A model generated the notes under the pieces. It was given only the letters and a program-made list of their open reading frames with translations, did no database searches and was not told the DNA's origin. A program made the position numbers and the translations under genes. Of a DNA stretch of 17,456 nucleotides, positions 1-7,677 are shown in pieces. The first letter of the stretch is position 1, and the number at the start of each line of letters is the position of its first letter. Source of the DNA: Blastocatellia bacterium (GTDB lineage: Bacteria > Acidobacteriota > Blastocatellia > Pyrinomonadales > Pyrinomonadaceae); assembly GCA_013695195.1 (NCBI GenBank), contig JACDAY010000346.1, forward strand, positions 1 through 17,456, given 5' to 3'.

Positions 1-83
1 TTTTGATCAAAGGGTCACGGGGCGTGCGGACTGAAAGAGTTATCGAAAAACTTTTGGAAAATTTTGAATTGGAGAAAGAGTAA
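1..83 (+). CDS. murF: UDP-N-acetylmuramoyl-tripeptide--D-alanyl-D-alanine ligase MurF, C-terminal end (partial)
   Basis: The frame starting at base 3 encodes the last 26 residues of a protein that begins upstream of the window and stops at TAA 81-83. The residues LIKGSRGVRTERVIEKLLEN match the end of MurF, whose last domain carries a conserved (V/I)KGSRxxxxE motif. MurF adds D-Ala-D-Ala to the UDP-MurNAc-tripeptide in the cytoplasm, and its gene normally precedes mraY in dcw clusters, as it does here. The match is short, but motif, frame and position agree. The gap to mraY is 132 bases and is mostly a palindromic repeat. Confidence 0.85.
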   Translation, partial: LIKGSRGVRTERVIEKLLENFELEKE

Positions 84-90
84 AGCGCTT

Positions 91-180
91 GGAACGCAGG
101 CTCCCAGCCTGCAATGAGTGCGAAGCACGAAAAAGATTTTACGCCAAAAGCGGCGTTTGCAGGCTGGGAGCCTGCGTTCC
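91..180. repeat. Palindromic repeat element (family i) between murF and mraY
   Basis: A perfect 22-base inverted repeat (arm 91-112 begins GGAACGCAGGCT; arm 159-180 ends AGCCTGCGTTCC) flanks a 46-base spacer. Each arm is itself a small hairpin (GCAGGCT-GGG-AGCCTGC). The same 22-base arm recurs without change at 15240-15261 inside valS. The form is that of a MITE or REP/BIME-like element. It has an ATG at 114 that is in frame with mraY, so it can be mistaken for mraY coding sequence. Confidence 0.9.
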
Positions 181-215
181 GAACTCCGCGAAGATGGCGG
201 CGATATGACCGGCAA

Positions 216-1358
216 ATGCTTTATTACTTTCTATATCAAATCGTTTTTCGGGAATACGGAGCCACGAGCGAGTCGTATTTTTTCAAAGGCCTGAATGTAA
301 TTCAATACGTTACATTTCGGACGGCAATGGCTACGATCACTTCGCTGCTTATTTCGCTGCTGTTCGGCGGCAAAGTGATTAAAAAACTGTCCGCCAAGAA
401 TGTCGGGCAAGAGATCAGAGAAGAGCTTTCCGTCGAGCATCAGGCAAAAAAAGGCACTCCGACAATGGGGGGCGTTTTGATAATCGGAGCGGTTTTTCTG
501 TCTACACTGCTTTGGGCGCGGCTTGATAATTTGTTTTTATGGCTGGCGTTGGGTGCCACGATTTCGTTCGGAGCTATCGGTTTTGCGGACGATTACATCA
601 AGATCGTAAAGAAGCGCAGCCTCGGTTTGACTGGAAAGCAAAAGCTTGCCGCACAATTGGTAACTGCCATCGCGTTTTGGGCCGTTTTATACTGGCTTAC
701 CAACTACACATGGAATCTAAGCATTCCGTTTATAAGGGCGACTGCGGAACCGTTTGGGATCACGTATCTTTGGCCCGCTGTTTATTTGATCTTTATCATT
801 TTTGTTTTACTCGGATCGTCAAACGCCGTGAATTTGACTGACGGAATGGATGGTTTGGCAACGAGCATAACTTTTGTCGCAATGTCGGCCTTAACTGCTT
901 TGAGCTATGTCGGAAGCGACAGGCGATGGGCGGAATATCTCGACATTACGCACAATCCGTCGTCGGCTGAGCTGACTGTATTTTGCGGTGCAATGGTCGG
1001 TGCGAGCCTCGGGTTTTTGTGGTTTAACGCGCCGCCAGCGGAAGTTTTTATGGGCGATGTCGGATCGCTTGCGATTGGCGGAGCGCTGGGAACTGTAGCT
1101 ATTTTGACAAAACAGGAATTTCTGCTTCCTTTTATAGGAGGCGTTTTTATTCTCGAAGCAATCTCGGTGATGCTGCAGGTTTCGTTTTTCAAATTTACGA
1201 GAAGAAACAGCGGCGTCGGGAAGCGAATTTTCCTGCAGGCACCGCTTCATCATCATTTTCAGCTTGCGGGCTGGAAGGAGCCGAAGATCGTATTTCGTTT
1301 TTTGATCGTGGCGATCTTGTTTGCTTTGTTGAGTTTGTCGACTTTGAAGCTGCGCTGA
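216..1358 (+). CDS. mraY: Phospho-N-acetylmuramoyl-pentapeptide-transferase MraY
   Basis: MraY transfers phospho-MurNAc-pentapeptide from UDP to undecaprenyl phosphate, giving lipid I on the inner face of the cytoplasmic membrane. The 380-residue product is a polytopic membrane protein with the family signatures in order: KKGTPTMGG (about 79-86), the ADDY aspartates D125/D126, NLTDGMDGLA (203-214), FMGDVGSL with D281, and the HHH motif at 345-347. I chose ATG 216 because MLYYFLYQ followed by the YVTFRT segment is the normal MraY N-terminus. The frame stays open upstream to ATG 114, but those 34 residues are read from the palindromic repeat. No strong ribosome-binding site precedes 216. The stop is 3 bases before murD, implying co-transcription and probably translational coupling. 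Confidence 0.95.
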   Translation: MLYYFLYQIVFREYGATSESYFFKGLNVIQYVTFRTAMATITSLLISLLFGGKVIKKLSAKNVGQEIREELSVEHQAKKGTPTMGGVLIIGAVFLSTLLWARLDNLFLWLALGATISFGAIGFADDYIKIVKKRSLGLTGKQKLAAQLVTAIAFWAVLYWLTNYTWNLSIPFIRATAEPFGITYLWPAVYLIFIIFVLLGSSNAVNLTDGMDGLATSITFVAMSALTALSYVGSDRRWAEYLDITHNPSSAELTVFCGAMVGASLGFLWFNAPPAEVFMGDVGSLAIGGALGTVAILTKQEFLLPFIGGVFILEAISVMLQVSFFKFTRRNSGVGKRIFLQAPLHHHFQLAGWKEPKIVFRFLIVAILFALLSLSTLKLR

Positions 1359-1361
1359 AAA

Positions 1362-2753
1362 ATGGAACTCGAAGAAAAAAAAACATTGGTTCTGGGAGCC
1401 GGCAAGTCGGGTGTGGCTTCCGCAAAATTCCTGTCGGAACGAGGAGCCACCGTTACTTTGCACGATAAAAATGATGTTGAAAGCTGGCCTGAAGCGGCAA
1501 GATCTTTGAAGAAAACTCATAGAGTTGAATTAATCTCGAATGAGATTCCGTCCCGGCTGATGGATCAGACGGACCTTGTTGTAATTTCGCCGGGCGTACC
1601 TACAAGAACAATTCCTGCCAGCTATGTCGATCGGAAAGGAGAAGTGATCGGTGAAGTTGAGCTGGCTTACAGGTTTTTGAAAGGCCGCGTGGTCGGCATT
1701 ACGGGCTCGAACGGAAAGACGACGACAACCAAGCTTATCGGAGAATTGCTGAAGGATGCTGATATAGCAACACAGGTCGGTGGCAATATCGGCACGCCGC
1801 TACTAAGCCTGGCAGAAACCTCAAATGACGACTCATGGACGGTCGTTGAATTATCGAGCTTTCAGCTTGAGACGATAAAGCAGTTCCACCCGAATGTGGC
1901 TATATGCCTCAACGTAACGCCAAACCATCTTGACCGTTACGATTCATTCTTGGATTATGCAGCAGCAAAGCATCGCATTTTTATGAATCAAGAACCTGGC
2001 GACCTCGCTGTATTAAACGCGGATGATGTTGTAACGGCTGCTTGGGCTGAGGGATTACGGGCAGCAGTGACGTATTTCAGCATAAAAAAGGAGTTGGATG
2101 AGGGGCTATTTCTTCGCGGGCGCGAACTGGTCAGCCGAGCGAATGGAAAGGAAAAAGTTTTGACCACGCGGGACGAGATTTTTCTGCGCGGGCTGCATAA
2201 CGTCGAAAATGCGTTGGCTGCCCTGGCCGCCGGCCTGGCTTGCGGAGCGCTGCCGGAATCAATGCGTGAAACGCTGCGTAATTTTAAAGGCGTCGAGCAT
2301 CGCATCGAGTTTGTCGCGGAAATCGAGGGCATCCGGTTTTATAACGATTCGAAAGCCACATCGGTCGATGCGACAGCAAAGGCCCTCGAAGCACTGAGCG
2401 ACGGTGGAGGAAAAACGGTCTTGATTCTTGGCGGCCGGGGGAAGAATGCTCCTTACGCACCTTTGATCGATCCGATCGAAAGCTCGGTACGCGCCCTGGT
2501 TTTGATTGGGGAAGACGCGGGGAATATCGAATCGCAGCTCGACGGGCACGCGGAAATCGTTCGGGCCGAATCGATGCGGGATGCAGTATTGAAAAGCTTT
2601 GAAAGCGCGACAAGTGGCGATGCGGTTTTGTTAGCACCAGCTTGTTCAAGCTTTGATATGTTCAGAAATTTTGAGGAACGGGGAAATGAGTTTAAATACG
2701 AAGTTTGTAACTTAATGTCAGGAGTTAAAGGGGAAGTAGGGAAAGGGGTTTAG
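1362..2753 (+). CDS. murD: UDP-N-acetylmuramoylalanine--D-glutamate ligase MurD
   Basis: MurD is a cytoplasmic ATP-dependent ligase that adds D-glutamate to UDP-MurNAc-L-Ala. The 463-residue product has the three Mur ligase domains at normal length: an N-terminal Rossmann-like UDP-binding domain (LVLGAGKSGVASAKFL, about 9-24), the central ATPase domain with the P-loop GSNGKTTTTK (115-124) and NVTPNHLDRYDSF, and the C-terminal domain with VEHRIEFV, NDSKATSVDAT and LILGGRGK. The GAGKSG opening and the NDSKATN-like motif separate MurD from MurC, MurE and MurF. It starts 3 bases after the mraY stop and ends 40 bases before ftsW. No clear Shine-Dalgarno sequence is visible, so coupling to mraY translation is likely. 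Confidence 0.96.
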   Translation: MELEEKKTLVLGAGKSGVASAKFLSERGATVTLHDKNDVESWPEAARSLKKTHRVELISNEIPSRLMDQTDLVVISPGVPTRTIPASYVDRKGEVIGEVELAYRFLKGRVVGITGSNGKTTTTKLIGELLKDADIATQVGGNIGTPLLSLAETSNDDSWTVVELSSFQLETIKQFHPNVAICLNVTPNHLDRYDSFLDYAAAKHRIFMNQEPGDLAVLNADDVVTAAWAEGLRAAVTYFSIKKELDEGLFLRGRELVSRANGKEKVLTTRDEIFLRGLHNVENALAALAAGLACGALPESMRETLRNFKGVEHRIEFVAEIEGIRFYNDSKATSVDATAKALEALSDGGGKTVLILGGRGKNAPYAPLIDPIESSVRALVLIGEDAGNIESQLDGHAEIVRAESMRDAVLKSFESATSGDAVLLAPACSSFDMFRNFEERGNEFKYEVCNLMSGVKGEVGKGV

Positions 2754-2761
2754 AGTTCTGA

Positions 2762-2781
2762 GTTCACGCTTTAGCGTGAAC
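2762..2781. repeat. Hairpin repeat with GCTTTAGC core (family ii) before ftsW
   Basis: GTTCACGCTTTAGCGTGAAC is a 9-base-pair inverted repeat around a TT centre. It fills half of the 40-base murD-ftsW gap and ends 12 bases before the ftsW ATG. The central GCTTTAGC is shared with the hairpins clustered at 5087-5258, while the outer arms differ. An in-frame GTG at 2776 lies inside it. The preceding AGAGTTCTGAGTTC resembles the GAGTTCC repeats of the first valS insertion. Confidence 0.75.
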
Positions 2782-2793
2782 CAGAAAAAAATC

Positions 2794-3975
2794 ATGGTCA
2801 ATAAATTGCGCATAGACTGGTTTTTATTTGCGATCTCCACCGCGCTGGCGGTTTTCGGCGCCGCAATGGTTTACAGCGCGTCGGCCATGATGGCTTTGCG
2901 GGAATCGCAGAGCCAGTTCACATATTTTTATAAACAGTTCGCTTTTACGATTGTCGGGCTCGCTATTATGTATATCGCCAGCAAGTTCGATTATCGAAAA
3001 TATCAGGACTGGCGCGTTGTTTACGGTATTTTCATTTTTACCGTTATATGTTTGATCGCGGTGTTTGCGTTTCCGTCGATCAACGGGGCGACGCGTTGGA
3101 TAAGGGTCGGATCATTTTCGTTTCAGCCCTCCGAGATGGCAAAAATTACGTTGCCGATCTTTCTCGCATTTTTTTTGACGAAACACGAGAACACGGTGGG
3201 CGAGCTGAAATCGACTGTTATACCGTGCGTTGCGGCATTAATACTTTTGGCCGGCCTGATTTTTGCCGAACCCGATTTCGGAACAGCAATTGTTTTATGC
3301 GCCATCTTCTCCGCGGTTTATTTCGCGGCCGGTGCTCGAATGGTGCACATCGCAACTGTCGCGGCGGGAATGTTTTTGATGGGAATCGGAGCAATTCTCA
3401 TTGCACCGTGGCGGTTTGAACGTTTAATGGCGTTTCTCGATCCTTTCAAGCATGCTGATGACGCGGGTTATCAGGTCGTGCAATCGCTATATGCAATCGG
3501 TTCAGGTGGTATAACCGGCGAAGGTTTTGCCAAGGGACAGGCGAAACTTTTTTATCTGCCTTATCCGTATTCCGATTTTATTTTTTCGGTAGTCGGGGAA
3601 GAGCTCGGTTTGATCGGGACTCTGACGGTTGTTGCGGCATTCGGCCTAATTCTTTGGCGCGGTACGCGGGCTGCGTTAAATGCGCCGGACCGGTTTGGAA
3701 TGCTGCTCGGCATTGGCATAGTAACCGGGATTATCGTCCAGGCTCTTTTTAATATCAGCGTGGTTATTTCGATTCTTCCGGCCAAGGGAATTCCGCTACC
3801 GTTTATCTCGTATGGCGGCTCATCGGTTCTTGTAACGCTTTTCGCCGTCGGTATTTTACTGAATATTTCCCGGCGTGCCAATGGAAAGGTTTTAAAGGAG
3901 ACTGATCGCGATACGGTATATCGAAGGAAGGTTAAGAAGCCGTTGAGACGGCCAGTGTACGGACGAAACCGATAG
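2794..3975 (+). CDS. ftsW: Septal peptidoglycan glycosyltransferase FtsW (SEDS family)
   Basis: FtsW is the SEDS-family polymerase that builds glycan strands from lipid II at the division septum, working with a class B PBP. The 393-residue product has about ten hydrophobic segments. It shows SINGATRWI in the first half, FQPSEMAK, the catalytic-loop motif SDFIFSVVGEELG with the conserved aspartate at D261, and the C-terminal LPFISYGGSS signature. The dcw position next to murG and murD favours FtsW over the paralogue RodA. A basic cytoplasmic tail (RRKVKKPLRRP) ends the protein. I chose ATG 2794; an in-frame GTG at 2776 would add six residues read from the hairpin repeat. No Shine-Dalgarno sequence is evident. 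The gene ends 7 bases before murG. Confidence 0.94.
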   Translation: MVNKLRIDWFLFAISTALAVFGAAMVYSASAMMALRESQSQFTYFYKQFAFTIVGLAIMYIASKFDYRKYQDWRVVYGIFIFTVICLIAVFAFPSINGATRWIRVGSFSFQPSEMAKITLPIFLAFFLTKHENTVGELKSTVIPCVAALILLAGLIFAEPDFGTAIVLCAIFSAVYFAAGARMVHIATVAAGMFLMGIGAILIAPWRFERLMAFLDPFKHADDAGYQVVQSLYAIGSGGITGEGFAKGQAKLFYLPYPYSDFIFSVVGEELGLIGTLTVVAAFGLILWRGTRAALNAPDRFGMLLGIGIVTGIIVQALFNISVVISILPAKGIPLPFISYGGSSVLVTLFAVGILLNISRRANGKVLKETDRDTVYRRKVKKPLRRPVYGRNR

Positions 3976-3982
3976 CCGGATT

Positions 3983-5059
3983 ATGAAAGTTCTGATCGCC
4001 GCCGGCGGGACAGGCGGGCATATTTATCCGGGAATTGCAGTCGCAAAGGAAATTATGCGGCGGGATAAAGCGTCCGAAATTTTATTCGTCGGTACGGCGC
4101 GGGGTTTGGAGACAAAGATCGTGCCCGAGAACGGCTTTCAATTATCGCTGATAAACAGCGCGGGTTTGAAAAATATGGGTTTTGCGGGGAAATTAAAGGG
4201 TTTGGCGATTTTGCCGAGGAGTTTTTTCGAGGCGAGGATGCTGCTGAAAAAATTTAAGCCGGACGCTGTGGTTGGCGCCGGCGGATATGTTTCGGGACCG
4301 GTTCTTTTGACGGCAAGCTTTATGCGGATCCCGACGCTTGTTATGGATTCCAACGCGCTGCCCGGTTTTACAAACCGGCAACTCGCACGTTTTGTGGATA
4401 AAGCGGCTTTGACGTTTGACGAAGCACTGCCTTTTTTCGGCAAAAAAGGCGTTGTTACGGGAAATCCGGTTCGAAAGGAATTTTTTGAAATTAAAACGAG
4501 ACCGAGCAGCGATGAAATAAATCTGCTCGTTTTCGGCGGATCGCAAGGGGCGAGAGCGATAAATAATGCGATGGCAGAGGCGCTCGGAGGTCTGGGAAGT
4601 TATGAGGATCGGCTGCAGATAACGCATCAAACGGGCGAATCGGACTTTGAAAAGATGAGAGAGCTTTATGACCGGTCTGATTTTCAGAATGCGGATGTTC
4701 GGCCATTCATATCGAATATGTTTTATGAATTTGAAAAGGCCGACCTCGTAATTTGCCGGGCCGGTGCTACAACCTGTGCCGAATTGGGAGCCGCCGGGAA
4801 GGCCTCTATAATGATCCCGCTGCCAACGGCCGCTGACGACCATCAACGTAGAAACGCCGAAGCTTTTCAAAATGCCGGTGCAGCAGAGATGCTTTTGCAG
4901 GCGGATTTGAGTGGTGAAAATTTGGCCAAGAAAATTGTTGAATTAATCGAATCACCCGAAGCTATTGAAAGAATGGAGGAGGCGGCGAAGAAACTGGGCA
5001 GGAAAGACGCGGCGGAAGCAACCGTTGATTTGATAGAGGAATTGGCGTTAGCGAATTAG
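3983..5059 (+). CDS. murG: UDP-N-acetylglucosamine--N-acetylmuramyl-(pentapeptide) pyrophosphoryl-undecaprenol GlcNAc transferase MurG
   Basis: MurG is a GT-B glycosyltransferase at the inner face of the membrane. It adds GlcNAc to lipid I to make lipid II. The 358-residue product is of normal family length. It shows the N-terminal glycine loop GGTGGHIYP (8-16), a second glycine loop in FGGSQGARAIN, and the C-terminal UDP-GlcNAc-binding stretch CRAGATTCAELGAAGKASI followed by PLPTAADDHQRRNAEAF. It follows ftsW by 7 bases, so the lipid II-making enzyme and its polymerase are encoded together. A repeat-filled 257-base gap follows, where transcription could be interrupted or restarted. Confidence 0.96.
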   Translation: MKVLIAAGGTGGHIYPGIAVAKEIMRRDKASEILFVGTARGLETKIVPENGFQLSLINSAGLKNMGFAGKLKGLAILPRSFFEARMLLKKFKPDAVVGAGGYVSGPVLLTASFMRIPTLVMDSNALPGFTNRQLARFVDKAALTFDEALPFFGKKGVVTGNPVRKEFFEIKTRPSSDEINLLVFGGSQGARAINNAMAEALGGLGSYEDRLQITHQTGESDFEKMRELYDRSDFQNADVRPFISNMFYEFEKADLVICRAGATTCAELGAAGKASIMIPLPTAADDHQRRNAEAFQNAGAAEMLLQADLSGENLAKKIVELIESPEAIERMEEAAKKLGRKDAAEATVDLIEELALAN

Positions 5060-5086
5060 ATAGTTTGGAATTAGAGGTTTTTTGAA

Positions 5087-5258
5087 TTGCCTCCAGCTTT
5101 AGCTGGAGGCAACGGCCAAGGGTTATTGGCTTTAGCCTAATTTAGTAAAGGATATTTTCAAAACGGCTTCAGCTAAAGCTGATAGAAAAAATCTCAGTTA
5201 TTTGTTCGGCTAAAGCCGCACTTCCATTGGCAGATACCTCCACCGAAAGCTAGAGGTA
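5087..5258. repeat. Cluster of about five small hairpins with GCTTTAGC/GCTAAAGC core (family ii), murG-murC gap
   Basis: Most of the 257-base gap is a run of short palindromes. At 5087-5112, 12-base arms TTGCCTCCAGCT and AGCTGGAGGCAA flank TT. At 5125-5141 there is GGCT-TT-AGCC with imperfect outer arms. At 5169-5182 there is TCAGCTAAAGCTGA and at 5207-5218 CGGCTAAAGCCG. At 5235-5258, TACCTC and GAGGTA flank CGAAAGCTA and look like a decayed copy of the first unit. The core is constant while the arms change with pairing kept. No gene or clear promoter is visible in the gap. Confidence 0.8.
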
Positions 5259-5281
5259 ATTGATTAAGAGTAAGAAACCAG

Positions 5282-5317
5282 TTCTTGCTCGCAATACATT
5301 TTGTAACTAAGCAAGAA
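5282..5317 (+). promoter_or_regulatory. Hairpin reaching the murC start codon
   Basis: TTCTTGCT (5282-5289) is perfectly complementary to AGCAAGAA (5310-5317), with a 20-base loop between them. The 3' arm contains the only purine-rich stretch before murC and the A of its ATG. Folding would hide the start site in mRNA. Regulation is inferred from position only; an 8-base-pair stem could also arise by chance. Confidence 0.4.
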
Positions 5318-6735
5318 TGTTTCGACACGTAAAGAAAATTCATTTTATAGGAATCGGCGGCATCGGGATGAGCGGCATCGCCGAGGTGTTGTGTAATCTC
5401 GGTTTCGTGGTGTCAGGATCCGATTTAAAGAAGTCGAAGAATACCGCCCGGCTCGAAAAGCTTTTCAATATACGTGTTTCCGAAGGCCATAAGGCGGAAA
5501 ATGTTGGTGATGCCCAGGTCGTTGTCTATTCCTCCGCCGTTCGTGAAGACAATCCGGAAGTCGTTCTCGCAAAACAGAAGGGAATTCCGGTGATACCGCG
5601 TGCGGAAATGCTCGCGGAATTAATGGTGCTGAAACCTTATGCGGTAGCGATTTCTGGAACGCATGGAAAGACTTCCACGACTTCTATGGTTGCGACTGTC
5701 CTTGGACACGCGGGCGTTGACCCGACGACCATAGTCGGTGGCATAGTCGATACGCTCGGCTCAAATTCCAAAGTGGGCAGCTCCGAATGGTTCGTAACCG
5801 AAGCGGACGAAAGCGACCGTTCATTTTTGATGTTGTATCCGACCATCGCCGTCGTTACCAATATCGATAAAGAACATATGGAATCTTATAAAGGAATGGA
5901 AGACGTCGTCCAATGTTTTACCGATTTCGTAAATAAAGTTCCCTTTTTCGGAGCGGCGATTATTTGTCTGGATGATCCTAATGTGCAGCTGATTATTCCG
6001 AAAATTAAACGCCGCCGGGTAACTTACGGGCTGACCGCACAGGCCGACATATCGGCTCACAACATACGGTATACCGAATCGTTCGGTTCGACTTTTACGG
6101 TGTGGAAGGGCGCCGGTATTTTAGGCGACCTGGCTCTTCCGGTTCCGGGTAAACACAATGTTTATAATGCTTTGGCTGCAACTGCGGTCGCTCTCGAGCT
6201 GGAAATTCCATTCGAAAAGATCGCCGAAGCGTTCGTTACGTTTAAAAACGCCGACCGGCGGTTTCAATTTAAGGGAGAATCACGAGGCATTACTGTGGTC
6301 GATGATTACGGACACCATCCGACCGAAATTCTAGCGACACTGGCGGCTGCAAAAAACAGTTCCGGCGGACGGCGTACGGTCGTCGTTTTCCAGCCTCATC
6401 GTTTTTCACGCACACAGGAGCTGATGGATGAGTTCGCTTTAGCTTTTAACAATGCGGATGTCGTATACGTACTGGATATTTATGCTGCGAGCGAGCACCC
6501 GATCGAGGGAATAACAGCGGAAGTTTTGACAGGAAATATTAAGAAATACGGCCACAAGAACGTAAATTATATCGGCGACATCGAAACGGCGGCGAGCCGG
6601 GTTTGCAAAAATCTGCAGGACGGTGATCTTGTGATCACATTGGGTGCAGGCAATGTTACACGCCTTTCAGAGGAGATTTTGGAAATTTTACAAAAACGGG
6701 AAATAGTTAAAAACCGTGCAAAAATCGTCGCATAG
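5317..6735 (+). CDS. murC: UDP-N-acetylmuramate--L-alanine ligase MurC
   Basis: MurC catalyses the first cytoplasmic amino-acid addition, joining L-alanine to UDP-MurNAc with ATP. The 472-residue product carries the MurC-type N-terminal glycine motif FIGIGGIGMSGIAEVL (10-25), the P-loop SGTHGKTSTT (113-122), TEADESDRSF, TNIDKEHMESY, and the C-terminal FKNADRRFQFKG, DDYGHHPTE and FQPHRFSRT motifs. GIGGIGMSG and DDYGHHPTE identify MurC among Mur ligases. ATG 5317 puts the Rossmann motif at its usual distance from the N-terminus. No MurB or Ddl domain is fused to it and neither gene follows; ftsQ comes 49 bases downstream. The start is enclosed by a potential hairpin. Confidence 0.96.
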   Translation: MFRHVKKIHFIGIGGIGMSGIAEVLCNLGFVVSGSDLKKSKNTARLEKLFNIRVSEGHKAENVGDAQVVVYSSAVREDNPEVVLAKQKGIPVIPRAEMLAELMVLKPYAVAISGTHGKTSTTSMVATVLGHAGVDPTTIVGGIVDTLGSNSKVGSSEWFVTEADESDRSFLMLYPTIAVVTNIDKEHMESYKGMEDVVQCFTDFVNKVPFFGAAIICLDDPNVQLIIPKIKRRRVTYGLTAQADISAHNIRYTESFGSTFTVWKGAGILGDLALPVPGKHNVYNALAATAVALELEIPFEKIAEAFVTFKNADRRFQFKGESRGITVVDDYGHHPTEILATLAAAKNSSGGRRTVVVFQPHRFSRTQELMDEFALAFNNADVVYVLDIYAASEHPIEGITAEVLTGNIKKYGHKNVNYIGDIETAASRVCKNLQDGDLVITLGAGNVTRLSEEILEILQKREIVKNRAKIVA

Positions 6736-6784
6736 CAGTGAAAAATACGACTTATTATTTATTCAAAGATCATTCAATAGAATT

Positions 6785-7630
6785 ATGAAAACTCAAACCC
6801 GAAAAAAAACTGTCCCTAATAGACAAACGCGAACACCCAAGCGCCGTCGGCAAACTCCGTCGAAATACACAAACGCAAAACCCGTGAAGCGCATCGGCAA
6901 TTTCTTTCTGCCGTTTTTTCTCAGCTTTTGCATCATTTTATGTCTAGGCGTTTTGGGATTTTTGAGCTATCAAAGCGTAACCGCCTCCAACTTCTTTGAC
7001 GTCCAAACGATCGAAGTTCACGGCGTGGAGCGGTCATCGAAGCAGAAAATTGTTACGATCGTTGGTAATCAGACCGAAAAATCCGGTGCATGGAATGCCG
7101 ACCTGCTTGAGATCAAGGCAAAGGTTGAAAAAATCCCATTCGTGAGAATGGCGGCTGTTTCGCGGGTGCTCCCGAACGGAATCAGAGTTAATGTTGTTGA
7201 GCGGGTTCCGCAAGCAATAGTTCGACTAGCTTCGGGGGATATTCTGGTTGACGGTGAGGGAACTAACCTTTCTCCGGTAGAAGCTAAAGAAGAAAAGCTG
7301 CCGTTCGTAATGATCGGCTGGGATGAAACAAAGACTGAAAAAGCGGCAAAGGACAATTTGGAACGCATTAAAATGTACCAGAAGATGTTGAGCGATTGGC
7401 AGCAATTCGATCTTGCATTGCGAATTACGACTGTTAATTTAGCCGATTTGCGCGAACCGAAGGCGTACATGGTGGATTCGGGAATGAGCGTTTCTATAGC
7501 ACTGGAAAAAGATAATTTCGGAGAGTATTTAAAAAAAGGAATTAATGCGATCGTCGGTAAGGGAGAGACGTTCGAAGCCGTCAACCTGGTCGGTCAAAAC
7601 ATGATCCTTTCACCTAGAAAGACGCAATAG
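6785..7630 (+). CDS. ftsQ: Cell division protein FtsQ/DivIB
   Basis: FtsQ is a bitopic membrane protein that scaffolds FtsB, FtsL and the septal synthase complex in the divisome. The 281-residue product has a very basic cytoplasmic N-terminus (KTQTRKKT to KPVKR, residues 1-36), one transmembrane helix at about 39-62, then a POTRA domain opening FFDVQTIEVHGVERSSKQKI and the FtsQ beta domain with PNGIRVNVVERVPQAIV. I chose ATG 6785, which gives the basic tail followed by the helix. An in-frame GTG at 6716 overlaps murC and would add 23 residues unlike the family. It lies in the standard murC-ftsQ-ftsA-ftsZ order, but without ddl. Sequence conservation is low for this family, so the call rests on topology, the POTRA segment and context. 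Confidence 0.92.
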   Translation: MKTQTRKKTVPNRQTRTPKRRRQTPSKYTNAKPVKRIGNFFLPFFLSFCIILCLGVLGFLSYQSVTASNFFDVQTIEVHGVERSSKQKIVTIVGNQTEKSGAWNADLLEIKAKVEKIPFVRMAAVSRVLPNGIRVNVVERVPQAIVRLASGDILVDGEGTNLSPVEAKEEKLPFVMIGWDETKTEKAAKDNLERIKMYQKMLSDWQQFDLALRITTVNLADLREPKAYMVDSGMSVSIALEKDNFGEYLKKGINAIVGKGETFEAVNLVGQNMILSPRKTQ

Positions 7631-7645
7631 TCGATATGATATCGA
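7631..7645. repeat. Short palindrome directly after the ftsQ stop
   Basis: TCGATAT-G-ATATCGA is a perfect 7-base inverted repeat around one base and starts at the base after the ftsQ stop. No T-run follows directly, so it does not look like an intrinsic terminator. Its role is unknown. Confidence 0.45.
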
Positions 7646-7677
7646 GGTTATAGAAAACAGATTTTTTGCGGGACATA

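Noticed and set aside
891..1520. A 209-residue - strand frame across the mraY-murD junction.
   Set aside because: It is a shadow of two clear genes with Arg/Ser/Gln-rich low-complexity translation.
4193..4870. A 225-residue open frame on the - strand opposite murG.
   Set aside because: It lies wholly inside a well-supported gene, is rich in unlikely residue runs, and has no family resemblance or start signal.
6716..6784. GTG start for ftsQ overlapping the end of murC.
   Set aside because: The extra 23 residues are not FtsQ-like; ATG 6785 gives the usual basic tail before the transmembrane helix.
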